NCBI GenBank assembly: GCA_937875805.1
Contig: CALFHG010000214.1
Coordinates: 1-20,495 of the forward strand
Direction: 5' to 3'
DNA from: an uncultured Nitrosopumilaceae archaeon
Lineage (GTDB): Archaea; Thermoproteota; Nitrososphaeria; Nitrososphaerales; Nitrosopumilaceae
Length of the DNA: 20,495 nt
Part shown: positions 1 through 8,829 of the stretch, piece by piece
How positions within the stretch are numbered: the stretch's first letter is position 1
How the letters are laid out: every line of letters begins with the position of its first letter
Notes under the pieces: model-generated
The model's database searches: none
What the model saw: the letters and a program-made list of their open reading frames with translations, nothing else
Told to the model about the DNA's origin: nothing
Translations under genes and position numbers: made by a program

Positions 1-446
1 AATTCAGGATTACTAGTCATTGGAGCTAACATATTTTTGAGTAATTCCGGATTTTTTTTCATTTGAGAAACCCAATCACTCAGGGTATTCTGCATAATTG
101 TAGGATTTTTTTGCATCATTTCATGCCAATGATGCATTAGTTTTTCATTTGATGCCATACTGTTCATTAAATTAATCATCATTTCTGGATGTTTGTCCAT
201 CATAGATTGATTGTGAGAACCATATCCTCTATCAAGTAATTTCAGATATGTAGATGGCATCACACATGCAGGGTCTCCATTATTTTTTTGTAACAGTAAA
301 TGTCCAGATTTGCAAGTTATCATATCAATATCTGTAAATTTTTTCCATTGTTGATGTGGTGTCATTTCTTGAGCAAATGAATTTTCAAAAAATGTAGGAC
401 TAAAAGTAATTGTAAGAATCAAGATAAAAAGGAAATAAAAATTCAA
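1..446 (-). CDS. Secreted Met/His-rich protein, C-terminus cut by window edge
   Basis: The gene reads leftward off the window, so only 148 codons are visible. There is no ATG before the hydrophobic stretch; a TTG at 444-446 is the best start, because an in-frame stop lies about 20 codons upstream. The first 25 residues form a signal peptide with likely cleavage after SFA. Next comes a short domain with two cysteines (Cys45, Cys61) around the pattern NGDPACVMPST, a pattern I recall from many exported proteins of ammonia-oxidising archaea. From residue 79 the sequence is unusually rich in methionine (13 of 70 residues) and histidine, with repeated NP-hydrophobic units. Metal, perhaps copper, binding is an inference from composition only. 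It lies 51 nt downstream of the amidohydrolase gene on the same strand. Confidence 0.72.
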   Translation of the reverse strand, partial: MNFYFLFILILTITFSPTFFENSFAQEMTPHQQWKKFTDIDMITCKSGHLLLQKNNGDPACVMPSTYLKLLDRGYGSHNQSMMDKHPEMMINLMNSMASNEKLMHHWHEMMQKNPTIMQNTLSDWVSQMKKNPELLKNMLAPMTSNPE

Positions 447-497
447 TAAACTAAAACAGTGTTTTTCTTTTAAAAACTAATCGTAAACAATCAAATT

Positions 498-1901
498 TTA
501 TTTTGAAAACAAATTAATTTTTCTATCAACTAGTTTGCCATGACCAAGTTTTCCAATAACTTCAAAGTTCTCAGCAACTAGTTCTCCTCTGACAATTGTT
601 TTTACAGGCCATCCTGTTAGATTTCTTCCCTCATATACAATATAATCAGAAAATCCACCAAACAAATCAGAAGTAACAGTTTTTTCTTTTTTTAAATCTA
701 TCATAACAATATCAGCATCAGAATTTTTCTCTAGTGTACCTTTTTGTGGATACATTCCAAAAATTTGAGCAGCGTTTTGACTAGTAAATCGTACAAACTG
801 CTCTAGTGAAATTTTCTTTTGATTAACACCATCATTGAGTAAAATTGGAATTGAAGTACCTATTCCTGGAAATCCTGCAAGAGCACCCCAAACATCATCA
901 CCATCTAGTTTGAGTTTGAGTTGATTTGCAACATGATCAGTACCTATAGTATCAATTTGGTTATTAGATAAAGCACTCCAAACTGCCTTACGGTCATTTT
1001 CTGTTCGAATTGGAGGCATAACTTTGGCAAGATATCCAGATTGCTTCTCATAAGATAAGGTCAAGTAGTGAGGACAAGTTTCAACAAAAATTTTCGTTCC
1101 AAGTTTCTTCTCTTCTTGAATTTGTTTTAATGCACGTTCTGAACCAATGTGAACAAAATAAATTACACAGTCATAATCTCGACCAAATTTTGATACTGTT
1201 TTGATTGCTTTAGCTTCAGATTCAGTGGAACGACTAGAAGACCAGGCAGATAATCCATCTTGATTTTTTTCTTTTGCTGTTTTTATTCCACAACCACATG
1301 ACTCATAGTCTTCTGCATGAACTAGTACAGGACAACCAAGCTCAGCTGCTGCCTTTACTGTTTGTTCAACTAGTTCATCAGTGACATCTACTTTAGCAGC
1401 AACTAACCTAGAAGAATTTGGGGGCATGTCCATGTATACATGCCCAACTTCACCACCAAGATTCATGTAAATTTTAAAAGATGTAATTCCTTTTTCAACA
1501 CAGTAATTCATCTCATTGATTTGTTGTGGTGTAAAAATTGAAGCGTGTATTGCATAATCAACATAATGATTTTGTGATGCAGCATTTAGTTGAGATTGTA
1601 AGGAGTTAGAAAAAGGATCACCTAGTCGAAGCATTCGCATCATTGTAGTAATTCCACCAATTGCTGCAGCATGAGATTCAGTTTTTGCAGCTTCATTAAT
1701 TGGAGAATAAACTCCATAATGAACATGAGTATCAATTGGTCCAGGAATTGAAACTAGTCCATTACCATTGATCTTATGATCACATGCAGGTACATCTGTT
1801 GTAAATCCTACAATTTTTCCCTCATCAATTAAGATATTTTTCTCAACCATTCCTTGAGGAAGGATAACATGTGAATCAGTAATTATAGTGTCATACGTCA
1901 C
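498..1901 (-). CDS. Dihydroorotase/hydantoinase-family amidohydrolase
   Basis: A metal-dependent cyclic amidohydrolase of about 467 residues, the usual size for dihydropyrimidinase, hydantoinase or dihydroorotase. Metal ligands are visible in family order (numbered from the GTG start): DTHVH with Asp57, His59 and His61; the carboxylated lysine Lys143 in SFKIYM; His195 in VLVHAED; His251 in YFVHIGS; and Asp322 in IGTDHV. The substrate cannot be fixed from sequence. Dihydroorotase (pyrimidine synthesis) is possible, while the region around SFKIYM and CPHYLTL looks nearer to hydantoinases. The frame is open up to an ATG at 1961, but I prefer the GTG at 1901: the protein then begins on the usual first beta strand (TYDTIITDSH), and a TATA-like box at 1942-1953 would lie inside the longer reading frame. 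Confidence 0.85.
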   Translation of the reverse strand: MTYDTIITDSHVILPQGMVEKNILIDEGKIVGFTTDVPACDHKINGNGLVSIPGPIDTHVHYGVYSPINEAAKTESHAAAIGGITTMMRMLRLGDPFSNSLQSQLNAASQNHYVDYAIHASIFTPQQINEMNYCVEKGITSFKIYMNLGGEVGHVYMDMPPNSSRLVAAKVDVTDELVEQTVKAAAELGCPVLVHAEDYESCGCGIKTAKEKNQDGLSAWSSSRSTESEAKAIKTVSKFGRDYDCVIYFVHIGSERALKQIQEEKKLGTKIFVETCPHYLTLSYEKQSGYLAKVMPPIRTENDRKAVWSALSNNQIDTIGTDHVANQLKLKLDGDDVWGALAGFPGIGTSIPILLNDGVNQKKISLEQFVRFTSQNAAQIFGMYPQKGTLEKNSDADIVMIDLKKEKTVTSDLFGGFSDYIVYEGRNLTGWPVKTIVRGELVAENFEVIGKLGHGKLVDRKINLFSK

Positions 1902-1941
1902 TGTAAATTTTATGAAATGCGGGCTATTATGCGTTGAGAAA

Positions 1942-1953
1942 ATTATAGATAAA
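1942..1953 (-). promoter_or_regulatory. TATA-like box of the amidohydrolase gene
   Basis: Read on the minus strand this is TTTATCTATAAT. Its centre is about 46 nt from the GTG at 1901, which predicts a transcript start near 1921 and a leader of about 20 nt. It overlaps the codons just after the alternative ATG at 1961, which argues against that longer start. Confidence 0.4.
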
Positions 1954-1998
1954 CCAGTCAAAGAAACATAAAATAATCAAAAAAAGAGAGCACATTAA

Positions 1999-2076
1999 AT
2001 GAAATTAGGAATAAAACTTTTGATAATTGGAATCATAGCAATTCTTGCACAAGTTTTTGGTGGTTTATTATTTTAA
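1999..2076 (+). CDS. Possible 25-residue hydrophobic membrane peptide
   Basis: A short open frame starts with ATG at 1999 and ends with TAA at 2074-2076. The product begins MKLGIKLLIIGIIAILAQV and ends in FGGLLF: two lysines followed by a single uninterrupted hydrophobic helix. The positive N-terminus and single transmembrane span are what a real membrane mini-protein would show, and the A/T-rich codons match the neighbours. No family is recognised and there is no good ribosome-binding site. It stands alone between the divergent amidohydrolase promoter and tRNA-Ala. Chance occurrence in AT-rich DNA cannot be excluded without conservation data. Confidence 0.4.
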   Translation: MKLGIKLLIIGIIAILAQVFGGLLF

Positions 2077-2163
2077 AATCCCCCATTCAATAGTGTGAAA
2101 TATAGAATTTAGTCAACTTTCTTGAGAAAATGAATAAAAGAAGAACTCAGAGAGGTATTCTGA

Positions 2164-2235
2164 GGGCCGGTGGTTTAGGAGTATAATGCCTCGTTCGCAA
2201 CGAGGATGTCGAGGGTGCGATTCCCTCCCGGTCCA
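2164..2235 (+). tRNA. tRNA-Ala (anticodon CGC)
   Basis: A complete cloverleaf of 72 nt. The acceptor stem GGGCCGG (2164-2170) pairs with CCGGTCC (2228-2234) and includes the G3-U70 wobble, the main identity element for alanyl-tRNA synthetase. The anticodon stem CCTCG/CGAGG (2189-2193/2201-2205) closes the loop TTCGCAA with anticodon CGC at 2196-2198. The T arm is GAGGG-TGCGATT-CCCTC (2211-2227). The discriminator is A2235; CCA is not encoded. No intron is present in the anticodon loop. An A/T-rich TATA-like stretch lies near 2130-2140. Confidence 0.95.
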
Positions 2236-2260
2236 CTTTTCCAGAAACTATTATACATAA

Positions 2261-2635
2261 ATGAAAAATACTATCGTCATGGAAGTTTTTGACGGCAAAA
2301 AAGCTGCACAAGACTATATGTCAAAGCACACTCTAGCATTCTCCACTCCAGAATTAACTCTAATGAGATTTTCTTTTTGGTTAGGAGATTCAGTTCCAGA
2401 TCCAAAAAATGAAGGAGAAGGAATTCCAAGAATGATGACATATTTGATAGAACAAGATTTTCAACCAGTCTTAATTGATGATGATACATATGTTCCATCA
2501 GGGGCAGTAAAGAATTCAGCAAATACTGGAAATGCATTCAATGAACAAGTTGTAAATGGAAATTTTTGTTCTGAATGTGGCACTAGTCTTTCAGCAACTG
2601 CAAAATTTTGTCCTGAATGTGGAACTACACAATAA
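2261..2635 (+). CDS. Zinc-ribbon protein with unknown N-terminal domain
   Basis: A 124-residue protein. Residues 1-90 form a mixed alpha/beta domain I do not recognise (EVFDGKKAAQDYMSKHTLAF, then FSFWLGDSVPDP). The C-terminus is a compact four-cysteine zinc ribbon: Cys103 and Cys106 in FCSECG, Cys117 and Cys120 in FCPECG. It belongs to a local group of three genes (this one, 2661-3191 and 3701-4435) whose products end in the same type of ribbon. The start is uncertain: the ATG at 2279 (residue 7) lies about 25 nt from a TATA-like ATTATACATA near 2249-2258 and would give a leaderless mRNA beginning MEVFDGKK. The gene starts only 26 nt after tRNA-Ala and converges on the next gene with a 25-nt gap. 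Confidence 0.8.
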   Translation: MKNTIVMEVFDGKKAAQDYMSKHTLAFSTPELTLMRFSFWLGDSVPDPKNEGEGIPRMMTYLIEQDFQPVLIDDDTYVPSGAVKNSANTGNAFNEQVVNGNFCSECGTSLSATAKFCPECGTTQ

Positions 2636-2660
2636 GAAAATAATTTTTAATTTACTAATT

Positions 2661-3191
2661 TTATGTTCTTGTACCACACTTTGTGCAAAACTTTGCGTTT
2701 GCTCTAAGTGATGCACCACATGAAGAACATCCGTTTCCATTTTGTTGTGGTGCCATTTGTCTTGGCATTAATGATGGATCAGGGGACGGTAAAGTTCCAG
2801 GATCTCCAAATGCTTCTTGTGCAGAAACAATTCCAGGAGGACCTCCACCAACTGGATTTCCTGCAGTTCCTGCTCTTGGTTGTCCTGCTCCACCTGCCAT
2901 CATTCCAGGTTGTCCCATTCCAGGCATTAATCCAGGGGATTGTGTGTTTCCAGAACCAGAACTAACAGATTTTTTTAATTCAAAGATTACTTTGATAGCT
3001 AGAAATTCTAATGCAGAGTATGCAACTGTATAATCACCTAATTTTTGAAAAAATTCTTTATCACTGAGCTGACCTTTCTTGTACATGTTGTTTGTATCAA
3101 GAAATGATTCATAGTATCCTTGAGACTCATCAAACAAATTCTGTAGTTTGTCAAAGAGCATACCAAGTGTATCTACTTCACCAAATGACAT
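2661..3191 (-). CDS. Zinc-ribbon protein with helical head and Gly/Pro-rich linker
   Basis: A 176-residue protein of three parts. Residues 1-75 are predicted helical (LGMLFDKLQNLFDESQGYYE; then FFQKLGDYTVAYSALEFLAI). Residues 76-153 form a long low-complexity linker rich in Gly, Pro, Met and Gln. The last 22 residues are a four-cysteine zinc ribbon, with Cys155 and Cys158 in CSSCG and Cys169 and Cys172 in FCTKCG. The layout suggests a helical protein-protein contact head tethered to a zinc-binding tip; no enzymatic motif is visible. A TATA-like AATATTAATTAC lies at 3211-3222, about 25-28 nt above the ATG, so the mRNA is probably leaderless. A frame on the opposite strand (2683-3033) is an artefact of the Gly/Pro codons. 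Confidence 0.8.
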   Translation of the reverse strand: MSFGEVDTLGMLFDKLQNLFDESQGYYESFLDTNNMYKKGQLSDKEFFQKLGDYTVAYSALEFLAIKVIFELKKSVSSGSGNTQSPGLMPGMGQPGMMAGGAGQPRAGTAGNPVGGGPPGIVSAQEAFGDPGTLPSPDPSLMPRQMAPQQNGNGCSSCGASLRANAKFCTKCGTRT

Positions 3192-3258
3192 AATCTCACT
3201 CGATTTTTGGAATATTAATTACTTTAGGATCAAAAAAGAGGAAAAACGTGTTTGTGAT

Positions 3259-3585
<327 letters not shown>

Positions 3586-3663
3586 TCTAACATTATTTTA
3601 TTGTTCATACCTAAAAACGTTCACCAGAATTAACACCATATTTTTTGTTGGAGAATTGATTTT

Positions 3664-3675
3664 GATATATACTTA
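3664..3675 (+). promoter_or_regulatory. TATA box of the PRC-barrel/zinc-ribbon gene
   Basis: GATATATACTTA centred about 32 nt before the ATG at 3701 predicts transcription starting within a few bases of the start codon. No Shine-Dalgarno sequence precedes the ATG. Confidence 0.5.
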
Positions 3676-3700
3676 AATGACGTTTTGATAAATTTTAGAT

Positions 3701-4435
3701 ATGAGTTCAGAACTTAGACTTAAAAAATTAAGAGGATCTGGTGGCTATATCATGGCCACTGTAACTGATGAACAACAAATGAAAGGAAATTTGGGCGGAC
3801 CTGATCTATTTTTAGCTCCTATTGGAAGACTGGATGCAAATACAATTACTAAACATTTTTGCAATACTTGTGAGAAAGAATTTGAAGGTCCTCCAAAGAT
3901 AGAATTTGAGAATCCAAATGAAGTAGTTGCAGAAAATCTAGTACTTGCAGAACGAGGTCAATACATTTGTAATTCATGTAATGCTTCTATTGCAGAATAT
4001 AGAGATTTTAAAAAGGAAAATGAAGCAGTAGGAGTTGGAAATGCAAAACCATTGGAACCTCAAGTTGGAAATGTACAACCAGAAACTACACAGCCAACTA
4101 TAGAAACTTCAACAGCCCCACAAGAAACTGTTACACAACCAGGTCCAGTAACTTCAGTCACATCAATTGAAGGGAAAGGAGTATTTGATGAGAATGCAAA
4201 TAAAATTGGAACTGCAAAACAAGTTGGAATTGATTCTACACAATCCATGGTTTTAGTAATTACTAAAGAAGATGGTACAGAAGGAAGCATTCCATGGAGT
4301 AGTATCAAAAAAATTGGTCAAGTAGTTCTTTTAGGAAATCCTGAAGTAGCATCTCAACCTGGAAAATGCTCTGGTTGTGGATTTGTAAACAAAGAAGGCT
4401 CAAAATTCTGTGAAGACTGTGGCAGTAAAATCTGA
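3701..4435 (+). CDS. PRC-barrel protein with two zinc-binding modules
   Basis: A 244-residue protein. Residues 50-95 hold one zinc site made of two widely spaced cysteine pairs, Cys54/Cys57 (FCNTCEKEF) and Cys90/Cys93 (YICNSCNAS). A Thr/Pro/Gln-rich linker spans about 110-155. Residues 156-212 match a PRC-barrel: KGVFDENANKIGTAKQVGID, then MVLVITKEDG and IPWSSIKKIGQVVLL. PRC-barrels occur in RNA-processing and photosynthetic-complex proteins, usually as small beta-barrel contact domains. The C-terminus is a second zinc ribbon (Cys223, Cys226, Cys237, Cys240), the same type that ends the two neighbouring gene products. A protein- or RNA-binding adaptor is likely; the exact role is unknown. It is followed 43 nt later by the signal peptidase gene on the same strand. 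Confidence 0.85.
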   Translation: MSSELRLKKLRGSGGYIMATVTDEQQMKGNLGGPDLFLAPIGRLDANTITKHFCNTCEKEFEGPPKIEFENPNEVVAENLVLAERGQYICNSCNASIAEYRDFKKENEAVGVGNAKPLEPQVGNVQPETTQPTIETSTAPQETVTQPGPVTSVTSIEGKGVFDENANKIGTAKQVGIDSTQSMVLVITKEDGTEGSIPWSSIKKIGQVVLLGNPEVASQPGKCSGCGFVNKEGSKFCEDCGSKI

Positions 4436-4478
4436 TAGTTAGTAAATTTAATCAATGGTACTATAGGCGATAACATAA

Positions 4479-5255
4479 TTGGCAAAAATATCAATCCCAA
4501 AAGGCGTAGTTAAAGACATCATAATTGTAGCTGTTGGAGTTTTAATTATTTGGATTGGTTTACAAGTAGCATTTGGAACAGAAAATCCATTTTATGTTGT
4601 TGCAAGTGGAAGTATGATTCCAGTCTTAGAAGTGTATGATGTTTTGATAGTTTCAGGTCATGAGCCTTTTGAAGAGATAGATGTTGGTGACATCATAGTA
4701 TTTGATAGACCATCAGATCATAACAGAGTAATTGTACATAGAGTTGTATCAATAATTTCTGATGATCCTAAAACAATTAGAACCCAAGGGGATGCAAATT
4801 CAGGATCAATTCCAGGTACAGATTATCCAATTACTGAAGAAGAATACATTGGAAAAGTAGCATATACACTTCCACAAGTAGGATATGTCACACAGTTACT
4901 AAAACCACCAATCAACTACGTCATAATTGCAGTAGTTATTGGAATAATGGTTGCAAAACAAGTGTTGAAAAAGAAAAATGAAAAAGAACTTACATTTACC
5001 GATCCTTTAGATTCAGTTAATCCTGATACAATAGAGGAATTATCAGATATTGATAAAATTGAAAAGGATTCAGAATATTTAGAACATGTGGAAAAAACTA
5101 AAGATGTTACAGAATTAGATGACACTGATGAGCCAGAAAATCAAACAAAAACAGAAGTGATTGATAAAACATTTGAAGGCATAGAAGATTCTATTGACGA
5201 CAAAGTAGAATCAAAAGAAAAAGACGATTCAAAGAAAAAAGAAAAAGAAAACTAA
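4479..5255 (+). CDS. Signal peptidase I (archaeal S26B type)
   Basis: A membrane serine protease that removes signal peptides from exported proteins. The start is TTG at 4479, giving MAKISIPKG and then a transmembrane helix (residues 13-32). The catalytic region follows in order: the SGSM box with nucleophile Ser45, IVHRV with His87 (archaeal and ER-type enzymes use His in place of the bacterial Lys), and QGDAN with Asp105. A second transmembrane helix lies at about 146-165. Unlike the usual archaeal enzyme, it carries a highly charged, mostly acidic tail of about 90 residues (from about 168), ending in alternating Lys/Glu/Asp, probably disordered and cytoplasmic. Several neighbouring genes encode proteins with signal peptides. 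Confidence 0.93.
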   Translation: MAKISIPKGVVKDIIIVAVGVLIIWIGLQVAFGTENPFYVVASGSMIPVLEVYDVLIVSGHEPFEEIDVGDIIVFDRPSDHNRVIVHRVVSIISDDPKTIRTQGDANSGSIPGTDYPITEEEYIGKVAYTLPQVGYVTQLLKPPINYVIIAVVIGIMVAKQVLKKKNEKELTFTDPLDSVNPDTIEELSDIDKIEKDSEYLEHVEKTKDVTELDDTDEPENQTKTEVIDKTFEGIEDSIDDKVESKEKDDSKKKEKEN

Positions 5256-5426
5256 TTTAAAAAAAGATTCAGGCAAACAGGTTCACATATGCCGTATGAC
5301 AAGAGCAATAGATCGTCCTGCTTGCTTGGTAGTTTAATTATGTCAAATTTACTAAAAAAGGATCCTAAGAAATCACTAGTTTCAAGAATAGCATTACTTA
5401 TCAAGTAGCAGAAAATAAAATCCCTA

Positions 5427-6341
5427 TTGAAATATTTACTTGTTTTTTCAATATTATTTCTCATAGGATCTGCTTACGCACAAACTCCATTTCGTGATAC
5501 CGCAGGCTTGACGTTAAATGGAATAGAGTGGTGTGAGGAAAATTATCAGTTGTATTATTTTATGGGAAATGATTTTTTTGAACATCATCAGCATTCAATC
5601 GAATCAAGATTATGTGGAAATTTGTATAATGACGATTTATGGTTATATTCAGAACCAGACAGATATCAAAAACTAATTGAACAAAGCAGAATGTATTATA
5701 GCTTAGAAATTCAGGAAAGTTTCTTAGAAGCTGAAGCGGGAATAATAGATACAAAATCTGTAAACATTGAAGAAATTCCACAAAAACTTGTTCAGCAACA
5801 AAAAGAATTAGAGGAATTAATTGTAGAAGAATCAGTTGTAGAAAAATCAAATGAAAACAATATTGAAATAAAAATTGTATGCGATGAAGGTGCTGAACTG
5901 ATAGATGGAATATGTTGGATTGTTGACACTACTGAAGGTGGTGGTTGTCTTATTGCTACTGCAACATATGGATCAGAGATGGCACCACAAGTTCAATTCC
6001 TCAGAGAAATTCGTGATAATCAACTAATGAAAACTGAATTTGGAATATCATTTATGAGTGGATTTAACCAATTCTATTATTCATTCTCACCACATGTATC
6101 TGACATGGAAAGAGAAAATCCAGCATTCAAAGAACTAATAAAAATTGGAATTACACCGTTACTATCTACACTATCTGTAATGTCATATGCAGAAACAGAA
6201 TCTGAAGTATTGAGTTTTGGAATCAGTGTGATTTTAATGAATTTAGGGATGTATGTTGCATTACCAGCTATTGTAATCTATCAAATAAAAAATAAAAGAA
6301 AAAATAAATTAACCGCGATTAGCAGTTACTTCGCCACATAA
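5427..6341 (+). CDS. Exported CFI-box-CTERM protein with C-terminal membrane helices
   Basis: A 304-residue protein starting at TTG (5427). Residues 1-18 are a signal peptide (cleavage likely after SAYA). Four cysteines and several Tyr/Trp follow in residues 30-80. A Glu/Gln-rich, probably coiled segment spans 112-142. At 171-184 is GGGCLIATATYGSE, the CFI-box (Cys174) that defines a recurring C-terminal domain of unknown function in archaeal and bacterial surface proteins, followed by QFLREIRDN and hydrophobic segments at about 237-254 and 263-286 ending in a Lys/Arg cluster. The role is unknown; a cell-surface protein anchored at its C-terminus is likely. Its end overlaps the end of the converging lysyl oxidase gene by 33 bp. 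Confidence 0.82.
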   Translation: MKYLLVFSILFLIGSAYAQTPFRDTAGLTLNGIEWCEENYQLYYFMGNDFFEHHQHSIESRLCGNLYNDDLWLYSEPDRYQKLIEQSRMYYSLEIQESFLEAEAGIIDTKSVNIEEIPQKLVQQQKELEELIVEESVVEKSNENNIEIKIVCDEGAELIDGICWIVDTTEGGGCLIATATYGSEMAPQVQFLREIRDNQLMKTEFGISFMSGFNQFYYSFSPHVSDMERENPAFKELIKIGITPLLSTLSVMSYAETESEVLSFGISVILMNLGMYVALPAIVIYQIKNKRKNKLTAISSYFAT

Positions 6342-7136
6342 AGCTGGTTTATAGATGGAATCAGGTAAATCATCACATGAAGTGTTTCCAGTTTCAGTGA
6401 TTCCTACTTGACCATTATTTTTGTGTGTAACAATAAACTCTGTCCATGCTTTGTTGTTTGTTGTATCTTCTTCAATGAATATACCATCTGGATTTGCATT
6501 GTGTACCAAATAATAGGTTCCTTCAGCAATTCCTGTAATATCAACTTGATTTCCAGGTGTTGATTGATGGTATTGATCAGCCCAACCTGCTTGAACACCT
6601 TGTAAACTTACGGTGCAATCCCAAAAGATTCTATCAGCGGTATTGGAGTTACCTACCATGGCATAAACGTCTTCAACACAAAATGTAACTTTGTTTGAAT
6701 CACCTACCAGTGGACCATCAGGAGAACCGGAATGAACACTAAATTCAGTTACATCTGCAATGTGCCAATGATTATGATCTTCATGCCATTCATACGTGCT
6801 TACAACTACCTCAGACACAATATTTCCATCTGCATCAAGAATTTGTTGAGTGGCAACTACATTACCATCCGGACCATCAGGAAATGTTGGTTCCATTTGC
6901 CAATGTCCTAAACCAGTGTTGGCTATTCCATTAGTAAATCGAAGTGTATCAGATTGTTGTGTATGTACAACTTGAAGTGAGTCTGGTACAACTGCCTGTA
7001 ATTCAGGAAGCAATCCATCATTATTGTTAGATGGTTTAGCTGCTGAAACTGCAACAGGTACTGCAATCATCAATCCGATTGCAAATAATACTGCAATCAA
7101 AGAAGTTTTTCGAACTATGTTTTTTCTATAAGTCAT
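6309..7136 (-). CDS. Secreted lysyl-oxidase-like copper amine oxidase
   Basis: A 275-residue protein with a signal peptide (residues 1-32, cleavage near VSAA). The catalytic domain carries WHEDHNHWH at 117-125, which lines up with the copper site WHSCHQHYH of animal lysyl oxidase, so His121, His123 and His125 are the expected Cu ligands. Lys149 in NKVTFCVED and Tyr189 in ADQYHQ fall where human LOX has Lys320 and Tyr355, which form the lysyl-tyrosylquinone cofactor. The region VDITGIAEGTYYLVHNANP followed by EEDTTNN matches the end of the fold. The family oxidises primary amines, classically peptidyl lysine, to aldehydes with O2, releasing NH3 and H2O2. It would act outside the cell. The natural substrate here is unknown. 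Confidence 0.85.
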   Translation of the reverse strand: MTYRKNIVRKTSLIAVLFAIGLMIAVPVAVSAAKPSNNNDGLLPELQAVVPDSLQVVHTQQSDTLRFTNGIANTGLGHWQMEPTFPDGPDGNVVATQQILDADGNIVSEVVVSTYEWHEDHNHWHIADVTEFSVHSGSPDGPLVGDSNKVTFCVEDVYAMVGNSNTADRIFWDCTVSLQGVQAGWADQYHQSTPGNQVDITGIAEGTYYLVHNANPDGIFIEEDTTNNKAWTEFIVTHKNNGQVGITETGNTSCDDLPDSIYKPALCGEVTANRG

Positions 7137-7156
7137 TAATCAAAACAAGATTAATG

Positions 7157-7168
7157 CCTATTAAAAAC
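7157..7168 (-). promoter_or_regulatory. TATA-like box of the lysyl oxidase gene
   Basis: On the minus strand it reads TTTTTAATAG; the centre is about 27 nt before the ATG at 7136, the spacing expected for a leaderless archaeal transcript. Confidence 0.4.
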
Positions 7169-7230
7169 AATGTTTGTTACATGTATGACAAATTATGTTT
7201 TAACAAAAATATTTCCAAGTATATCTAAAT

Positions 7231-8757
<1,527 letters not shown>

Positions 8758-8780
8758 GCAACATTATTCATTTTGAAGTT

Positions 8781-8791
8781 GTATAAATATT
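8781..8791 (-). promoter_or_regulatory. TATA box of the 4-hydroxybutyryl-CoA dehydratase gene
   Basis: Read on the minus strand this is AATATTTATAC, centred 29 nt before the ATG at 8757. No ribosome-binding site separates it from the start, which fits a leaderless mRNA. Confidence 0.6.
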
Positions 8792-8829
8792 CTAGATTAG
8801 TAAGGCTAAATTTTACGAATAAATTGCGA

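Noticed and set aside
2683..3033. 116-residue frame on the plus strand with many Cys and Pro
   Set aside because: It is the complement of the Gly/Pro-rich linker and zinc ribbon of the minus-strand gene, which has a proper domain layout, codon use and promoter.
5340..5408. Short frame of 22 codons (MSNLLKKDPKKSL...) between signal peptidase and the CFI-box gene
   Set aside because: Neither composition nor a promoter at the right distance supports it, and frames of this length are common by chance; left uncalled.
5252..5464. 70-residue minus-strand frame covering the gap before the CFI-box gene
   Set aside because: It overlaps the signal peptide of a well-supported plus-strand gene and shows no motif; probably chance in AT-rich sequence.
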